DNA of 64,000 bases, taken from contig NZ_BROH01000001.1 of NCBI RefSeq assembly GCF_027923545.1, forward strand, positions 620,001-684,000, read 5' to 3'. A program made the position numbers and the translations under genes. A model generated the notes under the pieces. That model saw only the letters and a list, made by a program, of their open reading frames with translations. It searched no databases and was not told where the DNA came from. The DNA is from Sinisalibacter aestuarii (GTDB taxonomy: Bacteria; Pseudomonadota; Alphaproteobacteria; Rhodobacterales; Rhodobacteraceae). Positions within the stretch are counted from its first letter, which is position 1, and every line of letters begins with the position of its first letter. Shown one piece after another: positions 54,204 to 64,000 of the stretch.

Positions 54204-55730
54204 ATGCAAACGCCCCGTGAAATCTCGCCTGTGCCGCTGTGGATCCTGATCTTTCTTCAGGCCGGGATTTCGGCATCGAGCCTGGTGGTTGAGATCGTCG
54301 CCGGGCGGATGATCGCCCCCTATGTCGGCATGAGCCTCTATACCTGGACGGCGATCATCGCGGTGGTGCTGGCGGGCTTTTCGGCGGGGCATTGGTGGGG
54401 CGGCCGGATCGCCGCGCGGGAAACCGGCCATGCCCTGCGCCTGACGGGGTGGACCATGGTGGCCGCCGCTTGCGCGACCGCCGGGGCGACGGTACTGCTG
54501 CGCAGCGTGTCCGGCCCGGTGCTGGAAACCATAGCCCAGCCGCTTGCCGCGATCTTGGCCCTGAGCGCGATTGCGTTTTTCCTGCCCTCGCTTTTCGCCG
54601 GTGTTCCGGCGCCGGTTCTGACCGTCGCGGCGATGCGTGGCCGGCCCCAGTCCGAGCGGGCGCTCGGGGCGATGTTCGCGGCGGGGGCTCTGGGGGCGAT
54701 CGCGGGAACCTTGTTGGCGGGCTTTCTCTTCGTACCCTGGCTCGGCTCGGTCAGAACGCTGCTCGTGATCGCGGCGGTCTACGCGCTCGCAGCCGTGCTG
54801 TGCTTCTGGCTCGGGCGCGCGTCACGTGACGAGCATGTGGTTGCATCCGCCGCGCTGGGCATTGCCGTGCTGATCGGCGCCGGTGCGCTCAGTCTGCCCG
54901 CGGTCTGCGACAGGGAAAGCAGCTATTACTGCATCCGGACGGTGTCACTATCGGCGGACCCGCAGCAGCCGGTGCATCTGATGGTGGTCGATCATCTGGC
55001 GCATGGCGTGAGCGGTGGGGAAGCGCCGCGAACCATGTATACGGATCACGCGGCCTTGCTCGATGCGCTGCCGCGGATGCGTATGGCGCGCAGCGATTTT
55101 ACCTCCTTTCACATCGGCGGCGGGTCTTACTCGGTGCCGCGGGCCTGGGCGGATCGCGGGATCACCGGCATAACGGTGGCCGAGATTGATCCCGAGGTGA
55201 CGGCGCAGGCGGTGGACGATTTCTGGTTCGATCCGGCAAGCGCGACCGTACTGCACCGCGATGCGCGCATGGCGCTGCGCGACAGCCGCCAGATATTCGA
55301 CGTGATCGTGGGAGACGCCTTTACCGATATCGCGGTGCCGGAGCATCTGGTCACGCTTGAGTTTTTCCGGCTGGTGTCGGACCGGCTGGCGCCCGGCGGC
55401 GTGTTTGCGATGAACCTGATCGACAATGTGGACCGGATGCAGGCGCTGGCGGCGGTGATGGTGACGCTTCGGGAGGTGTTCCCGAGCGTTGAAGTCTGGA
55501 CCGAAGCGCGGCCCCCGATGCCCGGCGAACGGCGCATCTTCGTGCTGCTTGCAAGCGAAGAGGACAGCCCCGTTTCGGCGGTTGATGCGGCGGCCCCCGA
55601 TCCGAAACGCTTTCAGGTTCTCCACCCGGCGTTTCTTGACGATGTGATCCGCCAGAAGCAGGCGCGGATTCTGACCGACGATCATGCGCCTTTGGGCTAT
55701 CTCATGGGGCTCGAACCCCTGATAGACTGA
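54204..55730 (+). CDS. Fused membrane / spermidine-synthase-like protein
   Basis: A 508-residue protein with seven or so hydrophobic helices in residues 10-235, then a spermidine-synthase-like Rossmann domain (about 250-490): FHIGGGSYSVPRAWADRG (SAM-type glycine motif), VAEIDPEVTAQAVDDFW and DVIVGDAFTDIAVPEHL. Such MFS-like/spermidine-synthase fusions are widespread and their reaction is not established. DNA from 54042 to 54203 upstream is AT-rich and probably holds promoters. No polyamine genes are adjacent. Confidence 0.88.
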   Translation: MQTPREISPVPLWILIFLQAGISASSLVVEIVAGRMIAPYVGMSLYTWTAIIAVVLAGFSAGHWWGGRIAARETGHALRLTGWTMVAAACATAGATVLLRSVSGPVLETIAQPLAAILALSAIAFFLPSLFAGVPAPVLTVAAMRGRPQSERALGAMFAAGALGAIAGTLLAGFLFVPWLGSVRTLLVIAAVYALAAVLCFWLGRASRDEHVVASAALGIAVLIGAGALSLPAVCDRESSYYCIRTVSLSADPQQPVHLMVVDHLAHGVSGGEAPRTMYTDHAALLDALPRMRMARSDFTSFHIGGGSYSVPRAWADRGITGITVAEIDPEVTAQAVDDFWFDPASATVLHRDARMALRDSRQIFDVIVGDAFTDIAVPEHLVTLEFFRLVSDRLAPGGVFAMNLIDNVDRMQALAAVMVTLREVFPSVEVWTEARPPMPGERRIFVLLASEEDSPVSAVDAAAPDPKRFQVLHPAFLDDVIRQKQARILTDDHAPLGYLMGLEPLID

Positions 55731-55803
55731 TGCCTGGCCTGGTGACGCGCCGGGGCCGGACGTGCCGCCGATTGGCGGCGGTTGCGGGCCGGATGCGGCG
55801 GCC

Positions 55804-56619
55804 TCAGGCCGCGAACCAGCGCTCGATTTCTTCCAGCATGTCCGCCACCAGCGAATCGGTTGCCCGTCTGCCGCTGATGTGAAGGACGAAGCCATGCCTT
55901 GTGCGTTCGCGGCGGATGGTCAGGCCCCAGGGGATGTGGACGAGGCGGCGGGGGCGGCCGGGGGTTTTGCGCTGGTCCGGGGGCAGGCTTTCGCATTCGG
56001 TGATCAGGGGTTCGATGGCGGCCCATTCCTCGCCCGGGCTGGCGGTGGCCAGGGCGGCGAGGATCAGCTCGTCCCAGCCCAGACGGAGGGCCTGGCCGAT
56101 GCGCAGGAGGCGGTTTTCGGACCAGGTTTCGGGCAGGTCGATATCGTCTTCGAGCGCCTCGACCACCTCGGCCAGCATCCTGAGCCTGCCCTGTTTGCGG
56201 CGGTCGGCATGGGGGTAGAGCGCGGCCAGCGCGGCATCGAGCGTTTCGTAGCCGGCATCGCGCGCCACCACCAGCGTGCGGCCGCGTTCCCACGGGCTGA
56301 GGTTTTCGCGGATGTCGTTTTCCTCGACCACGCGGACGAAGGCGGCGGCGATATCTTCGGCCGGGCGAATGAAGGCGGCGATTGTGGCGAAGCGCTCGCC
56401 ATACATCTCTTCCAGCGCGCGCATGGCCATCAGGCGGCGGTAGCCGGAGAGCAGGCCATAGCCCGTTTCGGTGGGGAAGACCTCGATGGGCAGGCGCAAT
56501 CCGTTGGCGGCGATGGAGGCGCGCAATTCTTCGAGCGCCCGCGTATCGAGCGCCGAACGGTCACGCGGCAGCGCGGCCTCGTCGATGCTGGCGGTGGGGA
56601 TGAGCTGGATATCTGTCAT
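55804..56619 (-). CDS. ParB N-terminal domain protein (solitary)
   Basis: A 271-residue protein. The N-terminal ParB/CTPase-type domain has LPRDRSALDTRALEELRASIAANGLRLPIEVF, YGLLSGYRRLMAMR (the GxRR arginine motif) and ENDIRENLSPWERGR, and a helix-turn-helix-like region follows. There is no parA or parS-like cluster beside it, so it is unlikely to be the main chromosome-partition ParB. A regulator or nucleoid-associated role is possible. The C-terminal 70 residues are unlike ParB dimer domains. Confidence 0.88.
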   Translation of the reverse strand: MTDIQLIPTASIDEAALPRDRSALDTRALEELRASIAANGLRLPIEVFPTETGYGLLSGYRRLMAMRALEEMYGERFATIAAFIRPAEDIAAAFVRVVEENDIRENLSPWERGRTLVVARDAGYETLDAALAALYPHADRRKQGRLRMLAEVVEALEDDIDLPETWSENRLLRIGQALRLGWDELILAALATASPGEEWAAIEPLITECESLPPDQRKTPGRPRRLVHIPWGLTIRRERTRHGFVLHISGRRATDSLVADMLEEIERWFAA

Positions 56620-56677
56620 CCCCGATCTGTGCCGCGACCGGGGTTAACAACGGCTGAGGGCTGCGCGCGGCGGGCGG

Positions 56678-57154
56678 TCAGCCCTCTGCCGGTTTGCGCT
56701 GATCGGGGCGCGGCTGGATCTCGAGCAGCGCCATCGCGTCGTCGCCGTCGATCTCGTTGCCCGCGGCATCGACAAGCGGCTGGTCGGCGTCGTTCCAGCC
56801 CTTCACGCCGAGCTTGACGGAGCGCAGATCGGTGAAGCCCATCTGCGCGAGCGTTTCGGCGGCAAAGGCGGAACGGTTGCCGGAGCGGCAGATGATCACC
56901 ACCGGCTTGTCGCGGGCGGTGACCAGCGCCGGCTCGGTTTCGGCGTAATCCCATTCGGCGGCGCTTTCGAGGATGCCGCGCGGCACGTTGAGGCTGCCTT
57001 CGATCCGGGCGCGGGCGAATTCGTCGCGCTCGCGGATGTCGAGCAGGAGGGCGCCGGGATGGGCGGCGAGGAAGTCCGGCACGTCCCACGGCATGATTTC
57101 CTCGATGCGCCGGGCGGCTTCGGCGGCGAGTTGGCTATAGGTCTTGCGGGTCAT
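56678..57154 (-). CDS. Rhodanese-domain protein
   Basis: A 158-residue single-domain sulphurtransferase-like protein. The MPWDVPDFLAAHPGALLLDIRERDEFARARIEGSLNVPRG N-terminal half and the active-site loop with cysteine, IICRSGNRSAFAAETL (about 100), are intact. ATG at 57154 follows AGGAGG, preferred over an upstream in-frame start at 57208. Possible roles are sulphur trafficking or cyanide detoxification; the acceptor is unknown. Divergent from the Nudix gene. Confidence 0.92.
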   Translation of the reverse strand: MTRKTYSQLAAEAARRIEEIMPWDVPDFLAAHPGALLLDIRERDEFARARIEGSLNVPRGILESAAEWDYAETEPALVTARDKPVVIICRSGNRSAFAAETLAQMGFTDLRSVKLGVKGWNDADQPLVDAAGNEIDGDDAMALLEIQPRPDQRKPAEG

Positions 57155-57271
57155 CGCGGGCTCCTCCTGTGGTCTGGGGCAGATAGGCAGGGCGGGGCGG
57201 TGGCTCAAGGCTGGCCGGGGCGCGACCGGCTGCGACCTTTTGCACCGGCGGGCGCCCGGTTAGGGTGGGGC

Positions 57272-57703
57272 ATGGATTTTGCCGGGGCGAAACTGGTGCT
57301 GCTGATCGGGGGGCGATTGCTCACGCTGTTGCGCGACGAGCGGTCCGATATCGTTTATCCGGGGCATTGGGACATGCCGGGCGGCGCGCGCGAGGGGGCG
57401 GAAAGCCCCGAAGCCTGCATTCTGCGCGAAACGCGGGAGGAATTCGGGCTGGTGCTGGCGGCGGAGCAGCTTGTGTGGCGGGGCGACTTCGACAGCCCGA
57501 CCACGCCGGGCCTGCGCGCCTGGTGGTTTGCCGCGCGGCTGCCGGCGGCGGCGGAGCGCGCGATTGTCTTCGGCGAGGAGGGGCAGCGCTGGGCGCTGAT
57601 GGCGCCGGCGGACTGGCTGGCCGAGCCGCTGGCGATTCCACATTTCCGCGACCGGGTGCGGGCGGGGCTGGCGGCGCTCGGCGAGGGGCCGTTCTGCGCT
57701 TGA
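57272..57703 (+). CDS. Nudix hydrolase
   Basis: A 143-residue protein. The Nudix box is complete: GGAREGAESPEACILRETREEFGLV (about 43-67; G-x5-E-x7-R-E-x2-E-E-x-G). An N-terminal LVLLIGGRLLTLLRD strand starts the fold. These enzymes hydrolyse nucleoside diphosphates linked to other groups; the substrate cannot be predicted. The ATG at 57272 begins the recognised fold; a longer upstream frame overlaps the divergent rhodanese gene and lacks coding character. Confidence 0.92.
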   Translation: MDFAGAKLVLLIGGRLLTLLRDERSDIVYPGHWDMPGGAREGAESPEACILRETREEFGLVLAAEQLVWRGDFDSPTTPGLRAWWFAARLPAAAERAIVFGEEGQRWALMAPADWLAEPLAIPHFRDRVRAGLAALGEGPFCA

Positions 57704-57765
57704 GCCGGGGCCGCGCGCAGCCCATACTGCGCGCGACATGGTCCAAGTGATTTGAGGAGAGCGGT

Positions 57766-58662
57766 ATGTCGGGCAATGACGTGGTGGGCCAGTTTCTCGG
57801 CTCGAATATTGTGCTGCTGTTGCTGGCGGCCTTCATCATCCTTTCGATCTTTCTGGGCGTGCGGATCGTGCCGCAGAGCCAGAAATTCGTGGTCGAGCGG
57901 TTTGGGCGGCTGCAGGCGGTGCTGGGGCCGGGGATCAACTTCATCATCCCGTTCCTCGACCGCGTGCGGCACCGGGTTTCGATCCTCGAACGGCAATTGC
58001 CGAACGCGACGCAGGACGCGATCACCCGCGACAACGTGCTGGTGCAGATCGACACCAGCGTGTTCTACCGCATTCTTGAGCCGGAAAAGACCGTCTACCG
58101 TATCCGCGACGTGGATGCCGCCATCGCCACCACCGTGGCCGGGATCGTGCGCGCCGAGATCGGCAAGATGGACCTCGACGAGGTGCAATCGAACCGCTCG
58201 GCGCTGATTACCCAGATCAAGGAAAGCGTCGAAGACGCGGTGGATGCCTGGGGGATCGAGGTGACGCGGGCCGAGATCCTCGACGTGAATCTCGATCAGG
58301 CGACGCGCGATGCGATGCTGCAGCAGCTCAATGCCGAGCGCGAGCGCCGGGCGCAGGTGACGCGGGCCGAGGGGCAGAAGCGGGCGGTGGAGCTGAACGC
58401 CGATGCCGAGCTTTATGCCGCCGAACAGACCGCCAAGGCGCGGCGCATCCAGGCCGATGCCGAGGCTTACGCGACCGAGGTGGTCGCCAAGGCGATTGCG
58501 GCGAACGGGATCGAGGCGGCGCAATACCAGGTGGCGCTGAAGCAGGTCGAGGCGCTGGTGGCCGTGGGGGCCGGTGAGGGCAAGCAGACGGTTCTGCTGC
58601 CGGCCAATGCGCTCGACGCCTTTGCCGATGCCTTCACGATGCTGAAGGGCGGCAAGTCATGA
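57766..58662 (+). CDS. SPFH-domain membrane protease-regulator-like protein (QmcA/stomatin type)
   Basis: A 298-residue protein with one N-terminal membrane segment (about 15-35), the SPFH/band 7 domain (VRIVPQSQKFVVERFGRLQAVLGPGINFIIPFLDRV, then RTR-like blocks to about 200) and a C-terminal coiled coil (AERERRAQVTRAEGQKRAVELNADAE). It forms membrane microdomain scaffolds in related bacteria. AGGAGAG precedes the ATG. The NfeD gene overlaps its stop by four bases (ATGA), the classic SPFH-NfeD pair. Confidence 0.94.
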   Translation: MSGNDVVGQFLGSNIVLLLLAAFIILSIFLGVRIVPQSQKFVVERFGRLQAVLGPGINFIIPFLDRVRHRVSILERQLPNATQDAITRDNVLVQIDTSVFYRILEPEKTVYRIRDVDAAIATTVAGIVRAEIGKMDLDEVQSNRSALITQIKESVEDAVDAWGIEVTRAEILDVNLDQATRDAMLQQLNAERERRAQVTRAEGQKRAVELNADAELYAAEQTAKARRIQADAEAYATEVVAKAIAANGIEAAQYQVALKQVEALVAVGAGEGKQTVLLPANALDAFADAFTMLKGGKS

Positions 58663-58928
58663 TCTGGGAGATCTGGTGGGCCTGGGTCGCCTTCGGCGTC
58701 GGGCTGGCGATCCTCGAAGTGATCGTGCCGGGCTTTGTCTTTCTCGGCTTCGCCATCGGCGCGGTGGTGGTCGGCGTGCTCGTCGCCATCGGGGTGGTGC
58801 TGGCGCTGGCCTGGGCGCTGCTCGTCTTCGCCGTGATCTCGGTGATCGCCTGGGTGGCGCTGCGGCAAGCCTTCGGCATCCGGCGGGGCCAGAAGAAGAC
58901 CTTCGATACCGATATCAACGAGGGCTGA
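58659..58928 (+). CDS. NfeD-family membrane protein
   Basis: An 89-residue short NfeD: three hydrophobic segments, starting with WWAWVAFGVGLAILEVIVPGFVFLGFAIGA, and a short C-terminal stretch without the usual OB-fold domain. This is the truncated class known to pair with QmcA-like SPFH proteins. ATG overlaps the SPFH stop. It probably works with the neighbour in membrane quality control. Confidence 0.93.
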   Translation: MIWEIWWAWVAFGVGLAILEVIVPGFVFLGFAIGAVVVGVLVAIGVVLALAWALLVFAVISVIAWVALRQAFGIRRGQKKTFDTDINEG

Positions 58929-58943
58929 GCCGGCGCTCCGGCG

Positions 58944-59639
58944 TCAGGGCAGCTCGGCCAGCACCGCCTGCGCCATCTGGCGCGGGCTGTCGGCGCGGGT
59001 GATCGGGCGGCCGACGACGATATGGTCGGCGCCGGCGCGGATCGCCTCGCCCGGCGTCATGACCCGCTTCTGGTCGTTCCTGTCGGCCCAGGTCGGGCGC
59101 ACGCCGGGGGTGACGATGAGCTTGCCCGCCGCTTCCGGCAGGGCGCGGATCGCCGCCGCCTCGTGCGGCGAGGCGATCACGCCATCGGCCCCGGCTTCCA
59201 TCGCGCGGGCGGCGCGCTCAAGCACGATCTCCTGCACCTCGCCGGGCGCGATCATCGCCGCGTCGAGGTCGGCGCGGTCGAGCGAGGTGAGCACGGTGAC
59301 GGCGAGCACCTTCAGATCCGACCCGCCCTTGCCCTCGGCAGCGGCGCTGACGACATAGGGATCGCCGTGCACGGTGAGAAAATCGAGATCGTAGTTGCGC
59401 AGGTTGCGCACCGCGCCTTCGATCGTGTTGCCGATGTCGAACAGCTTCATGTCGAGAAAGATGCGCTTGCCGTATTCGTCGATCAGCTCGCGCGCCAGAG
59501 CCAGCCCACCGCCCATCAGCATCTCCAGCCCGATCTTGTAAAAGCCCACCTCGTCGCCCAGCTTCTGGGCCATTTCCAGCCCCATCAGCGCATTGGGAAA
59601 GTCGAGCGGAACGATCAGGCGGTCGTCGGTCTTGGTCAT
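58944..59639 (-). CDS. pyrF: Orotidine 5'-phosphate decarboxylase
   Basis: A 231-residue TIM-barrel enzyme for the last step of UMP synthesis. The catalytic Asp-Lys-Asp set is in FLDMKLFDIGNT (about 60-71). LIVPLDFPNALMGLEMAQKLGD at the N-terminus, VTVLTSLDRADL, GVIASPHEA and the phosphate-binding VTPGVRPTWADRNDQKRVMTP and GADHIVVGRPIT segments are all present. ATG at 59639 is taken; the longer upstream frame is not part of the protein. Convergent with NfeD. Confidence 0.97.
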   Translation of the reverse strand: MTKTDDRLIVPLDFPNALMGLEMAQKLGDEVGFYKIGLEMLMGGGLALARELIDEYGKRIFLDMKLFDIGNTIEGAVRNLRNYDLDFLTVHGDPYVVSAAAEGKGGSDLKVLAVTVLTSLDRADLDAAMIAPGEVQEIVLERAARAMEAGADGVIASPHEAAAIRALPEAAGKLIVTPGVRPTWADRNDQKRVMTPGEAIRAGADHIVVGRPITRADSPRQMAQAVLAELP

Positions 59640-59689
59640 GGCGGGCTCCGTGCTGCTTGGCGGGTTCATCGGCAGCCGGGGCGCGGCTG

Positions 59690-60388
59690 TCAAGCGCCCT
59701 CGCCGTAGAGGCGGCGCATGTCGGGCGCTTCGGTGGTATACATATGCACCCAGATATAGGCGTGCTGGAACAGGGCCAGCACCAGCGCGTTCCACGAGCC
59801 GAACAGCAGCGCGATGCCCCAGAGGCCGAGGAACACAACGCCATACATGCCGTTTTCGGTATAGGAGAACACCCCGCCGGTGACCTTGGGCAGCGCCCGG
59901 ATCTCTTCGCGGAAATGGTCGCCGCCGAGCGCGCGGCGCAGGGTGAAGTGCACCAGCGTCGAATGCATCCCCCAGATGGCGGGGGCCAGCAGGGCGAGGC
60001 CGAGCAGGATCTCGGGCAGGCGGTAGGGCGTGATCGGCACATCGTCGGCCCAGCCCGCAAGCAGCGCGGTGAGCGGGCGGGCGGCGAGCAGCGGCATGAA
60101 GATCATTGCCCAGACCTTCATGTCGCGCGCGCCGAACAGCCGCGTCATCGCATTGCGGTGCAGTTCGAGCCGGAACACCACGGCGACGATCACCTGATGA
60201 ATGAGCGCAAGGGCGATCCCGACCCGCGCCCAGCCCGCGCCGGTGAGACCGAGCAGGCTTGCCTCGCCCGGGCGCAGCAGGCTCAGCGCGCCGATGGTCA
60301 GCAGAATCGCCATGATCGCATGTTGCGGCTGACCTTCGAGGATCTGGCCCCAGGTCGATTTTGCGCGGATCTCGTCCAGTGTGGCCAT
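59690..60388 (-). CDS. Membrane methyltransferase of the PEMT/ICMT type
   Basis: A 232-residue protein with about five hydrophobic segments. The C-terminal region ALPKVTGGVFSYTENGMYGVVFLGLWGIALLFGSWNALVLALFQHAYIWVHMYTTEAPDM, from about 160, has the Tyr/Glu/His arrangement of phospholipid N-methyltransferases and isoprenylcysteine carboxyl methyltransferases. The SAM-binding residues would lie near the RAL/GGV turn. The substrate, phosphatidylethanolamine or an isoprenylated group, is not decidable. ATG at 60388 begins the fold. It lies 51 bases upstream of pyrF on the same strand. Confidence 0.8.
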   Translation of the reverse strand: MATLDEIRAKSTWGQILEGQPQHAIMAILLTIGALSLLRPGEASLLGLTGAGWARVGIALALIHQVIVAVVFRLELHRNAMTRLFGARDMKVWAMIFMPLLAARPLTALLAGWADDVPITPYRLPEILLGLALLAPAIWGMHSTLVHFTLRRALGGDHFREEIRALPKVTGGVFSYTENGMYGVVFLGLWGIALLFGSWNALVLALFQHAYIWVHMYTTEAPDMRRLYGEGA

Positions 60389-60570
60389 TGCCGCCTCCGG
60401 TTTCTGCGGGAGCAGGATAGCGCGGCGCGGGGGCGATGGGAAACGTGGTTGTGGGGTGCGGACCGGGGCCGGATATGGTCGGGCGCGGCCATGGACGGCA
60501 TCGCGCGCGCAGGGCAAGCTTGCGGCACACGGCGATTGCCGCGCCGCTGCGCGACCAGGAGGAGACGCCT

Positions 60571-61098
60571 GTGCTGCCACATTTTGAAACGGACCGGCTC
60601 TGGCTGCGGCCGCGCAGCATGGACGATCTGGGCGCCTGTCTGGCGATGGACCGCGATCCCGAGGTCACGCGGTTCATTCCCGGCCCGTGGCACGATCCGC
60701 AGGCGCATGAAGCCTTTCTGAGAGAGAGGATAGAAACGTCGTTTGGTGAGGGACTTGGCTATTGGTCGATCTTTCCCAAGGCGCAGCCCGAGCGCTTTGC
60801 CGGCTGGATCCTTCTGATCCCCTATGACGGCATCGGCCCGGAGGTCGAGATCGGCTGGCGACTCAACCGGGCGGCCTGGGGCAACGGGTTTGCCCCGGAA
60901 GCGGCGCGGCCCGTTGCCGCGCACGCCGTTCATACATTGGGGCTGGAACGGATCGTTGCGGATATCGACCCGGACAACCACGCCTCGTTGCGCGTGGCCG
61001 AAAAGGTCGGGATGACATTCGAGGGCGACGGTTTGCACGGGGGCCGCCCGTGCAAGCGCTATGTGTTGACGATTGTGGCGAGCCAGGGCGTGGCCTGA
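60571..61098 (+). CDS. GNAT-family N-acetyltransferase (RimJ/RimL type)
   Basis: A 175-residue acetyltransferase. FETDRLWLRPRSMDDLGACLAM is the typical RimJ/RimL opening, EVEIGWRLNRAAWGNGFAPEAARPVAAHAV is the acetyl-CoA-binding region and RIVADIDPDNHASLRVAEKVGMTFEGD is the conserved end of the fold. The GTG at 60571 is chosen as start: GGAGGAG lies just before, and the upstream sequence has no such signal. The acceptor is unknown. Confidence 0.9.
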   Translation: MLPHFETDRLWLRPRSMDDLGACLAMDRDPEVTRFIPGPWHDPQAHEAFLRERIETSFGEGLGYWSIFPKAQPERFAGWILLIPYDGIGPEVEIGWRLNRAAWGNGFAPEAARPVAAHAVHTLGLERIVADIDPDNHASLRVAEKVGMTFEGDGLHGGRPCKRYVLTIVASQGVA

Positions 61099-61124
61099 CC
61101 GGGCGCCTGCGGGCGCCTGAGCGG

Positions 61125-61406
61125 TCACGCGCGGGACGGTGCGGCGCGTGGCAACGGCAATTCGATCTCGCGCTCGCCGCGCCGGAAGCCGGGCATCCGC
61201 CGGGCCTGGCGCAAGGCGTCTTCGATCAGATCCTGCCGGATCAGATCGGCGGGCGTGTCGGCGGGCAGGGCGCTGCGGCAGGCGAAATGCATATGCGTGG
61301 GCGTGCCGCCCTGCTTCGGGGTGAGTTCCATCGTCACATGGCCGGAATGGCAGGCGCCGTCAGGTTCATAGCCCAGCCCGGCAATCTCTATATCTGTCAC
61401 TCGCAT
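61125..61406 (-). CDS. Small protein of unknown function
   Basis: A 93-residue predicted cytosolic protein ([30 protein letters not shown]). The amino-terminal half looks like a small beta domain with two cysteines and histidines ([13 protein letters not shown]); a helical arginine-rich tail ends APSRA. No family recognised and the ribosome site is weak, so the start is uncertain (an ATG 24 bases further upstream is possible). It is divergent from clpB. Confidence 0.55.
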   Translation of the reverse strand: MRVTDIEIAGLGYEPDGACHSGHVTMELTPKQGGTPTHMHFACRSALPADTPADLIRQDLIEDALRQARRMPGFRRGEREIELPLPRAAPSRA

Positions 61407-61513
61407 ATCACACCGGCCTGAAACCATCGCCTGCCCCAAGTCTGGCAGATCATCGTTACCCAATTCCCAACGCGCTGATTGGCCCGGCGCGCGGGATTCC
61501 ACAAGGGGGATAT

Positions 61514-61542
61514 CTTGCGAACATTCCCCCCCGCCCCCATCT
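61514..61542 (+). promoter_or_regulatory. Heat-shock (RpoH/sigma-32-type) promoter of clpB
   Basis: CTTGCGA (61514-61520), a 14-base spacer and CCCCATCT (61535-61542) match the sigma-32 pattern (CTTGAAA, 11-16 bases, CCCCATNT). It lies 77 bases before the clpB start. Regulation by RpoH is established for clpB in other proteobacteria. Confidence 0.8.
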
Positions 61543-61618
61543 GGATATCGAGGCCCGGACAGGGGTGTGCCGCAGGGCGGGCACCGGCGAAAGCGGGCGC
61601 TTGAAAAAGGAGAACGAC

Positions 61619-64000
<2,382 letters not shown>

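Overview
The window is GC-rich chromosomal DNA from an alphaproteobacterium, most likely a Rhodobacterales (Rhodobacter/Roseobacter-type) species. This is inferred from gene content and order: DUF3576-leuS-holA, rpsO-pnp, divergent serB / serC-serA, purH-lspA-DUF3035-M16-M16, truB-rbfA and a Rhodobacter-type porin, together with heavy TGA stop use. It is mostly densely packed housekeeping genes on both strands, with one clear mobile island near the left end.

Layout. 1-3.2 kb: a membrane protein cut by the window edge, an MscS-type channel and a flavoprotein. 3.2-5.7 kb: a 2,440 bp IS1595-type element with perfect 18 bp terminal inverted repeats and a perfect 8 bp target duplication. 5.7-6.6 kb: a degenerate GC-rich tandem repeat. 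6.6-12.6 kb: GST, holA, leuS, a DUF3576 lipoprotein and a porin. 12.7-16.5 kb: a PLP-binding protein, a perfect 8 bp tandem array, a decayed L,D-transpeptidase fragment, an RTX-repeat protein and rpsO. 16.7-24 kb: pnp, a phosphatase, serA, serC (with a serC-type leader) and serB. 24-36.6 kb: mutL, rmuC, DUF3775, DUF1674, rsmB, a heparinase-like gene, purH, lspA, a DUF3035 lipoprotein and an M16 peptidase pair. 36.8-49.6 kb: L,D-transpeptidase, ribA, a CenR-like regulator, two secreted proteins, soxR with its operator and a glyoxalase-fold gene, xth, DUF1643, deoA, truB, rbfA, dapB, two saccharopine dehydrogenase-like genes and a histidine phosphatase. 49.8-64 kb: a degenerate caspase-fold/peptidoglycan-binding protein, rpmJ, tRNA-Val, N-formylglutamate amidohydrolase, dinB, a spermidine-synthase fusion, a ParB-like protein, rhodanese, Nudix, SPFH/NfeD, pyrF, a PEMT-like methyltransferase, GNAT, and clpB running off the right edge behind a heat-shock-type promoter.

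The most unusual object is the IS1595-type element at 3219-5658. Besides its transposase it carries three small protein genes and two complete tRNA-like genes. One is a type II, leucine-type tRNA whose folded anticodon is UUA, which would read the stop codon UAA. The other is a type I cloverleaf with anticodon GAG, an unpaired 1-72 position and G73. The UUA tRNA has its own promoter and lies 16 bases upstream of a coiled-coil/winged-helix protein gene, so the two are probably cotranscribed. None of the element's four protein genes ends in TAA. The perfect target duplication indicates the whole cargo transposed as a unit. I infer a mobile element carrying translation-altering tRNAs; tRNA function has not been shown.

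Secondary points of interest are a dispersed TTAAGGTTAA repeat family that contains the element's insertion site, a 14-copy 8 bp array, an internally deleted second copy of the L,D-transpeptidase 3' end, a large imperfect palindrome between dapB and the saccharopine genes, and a SoxR-box next to soxR.
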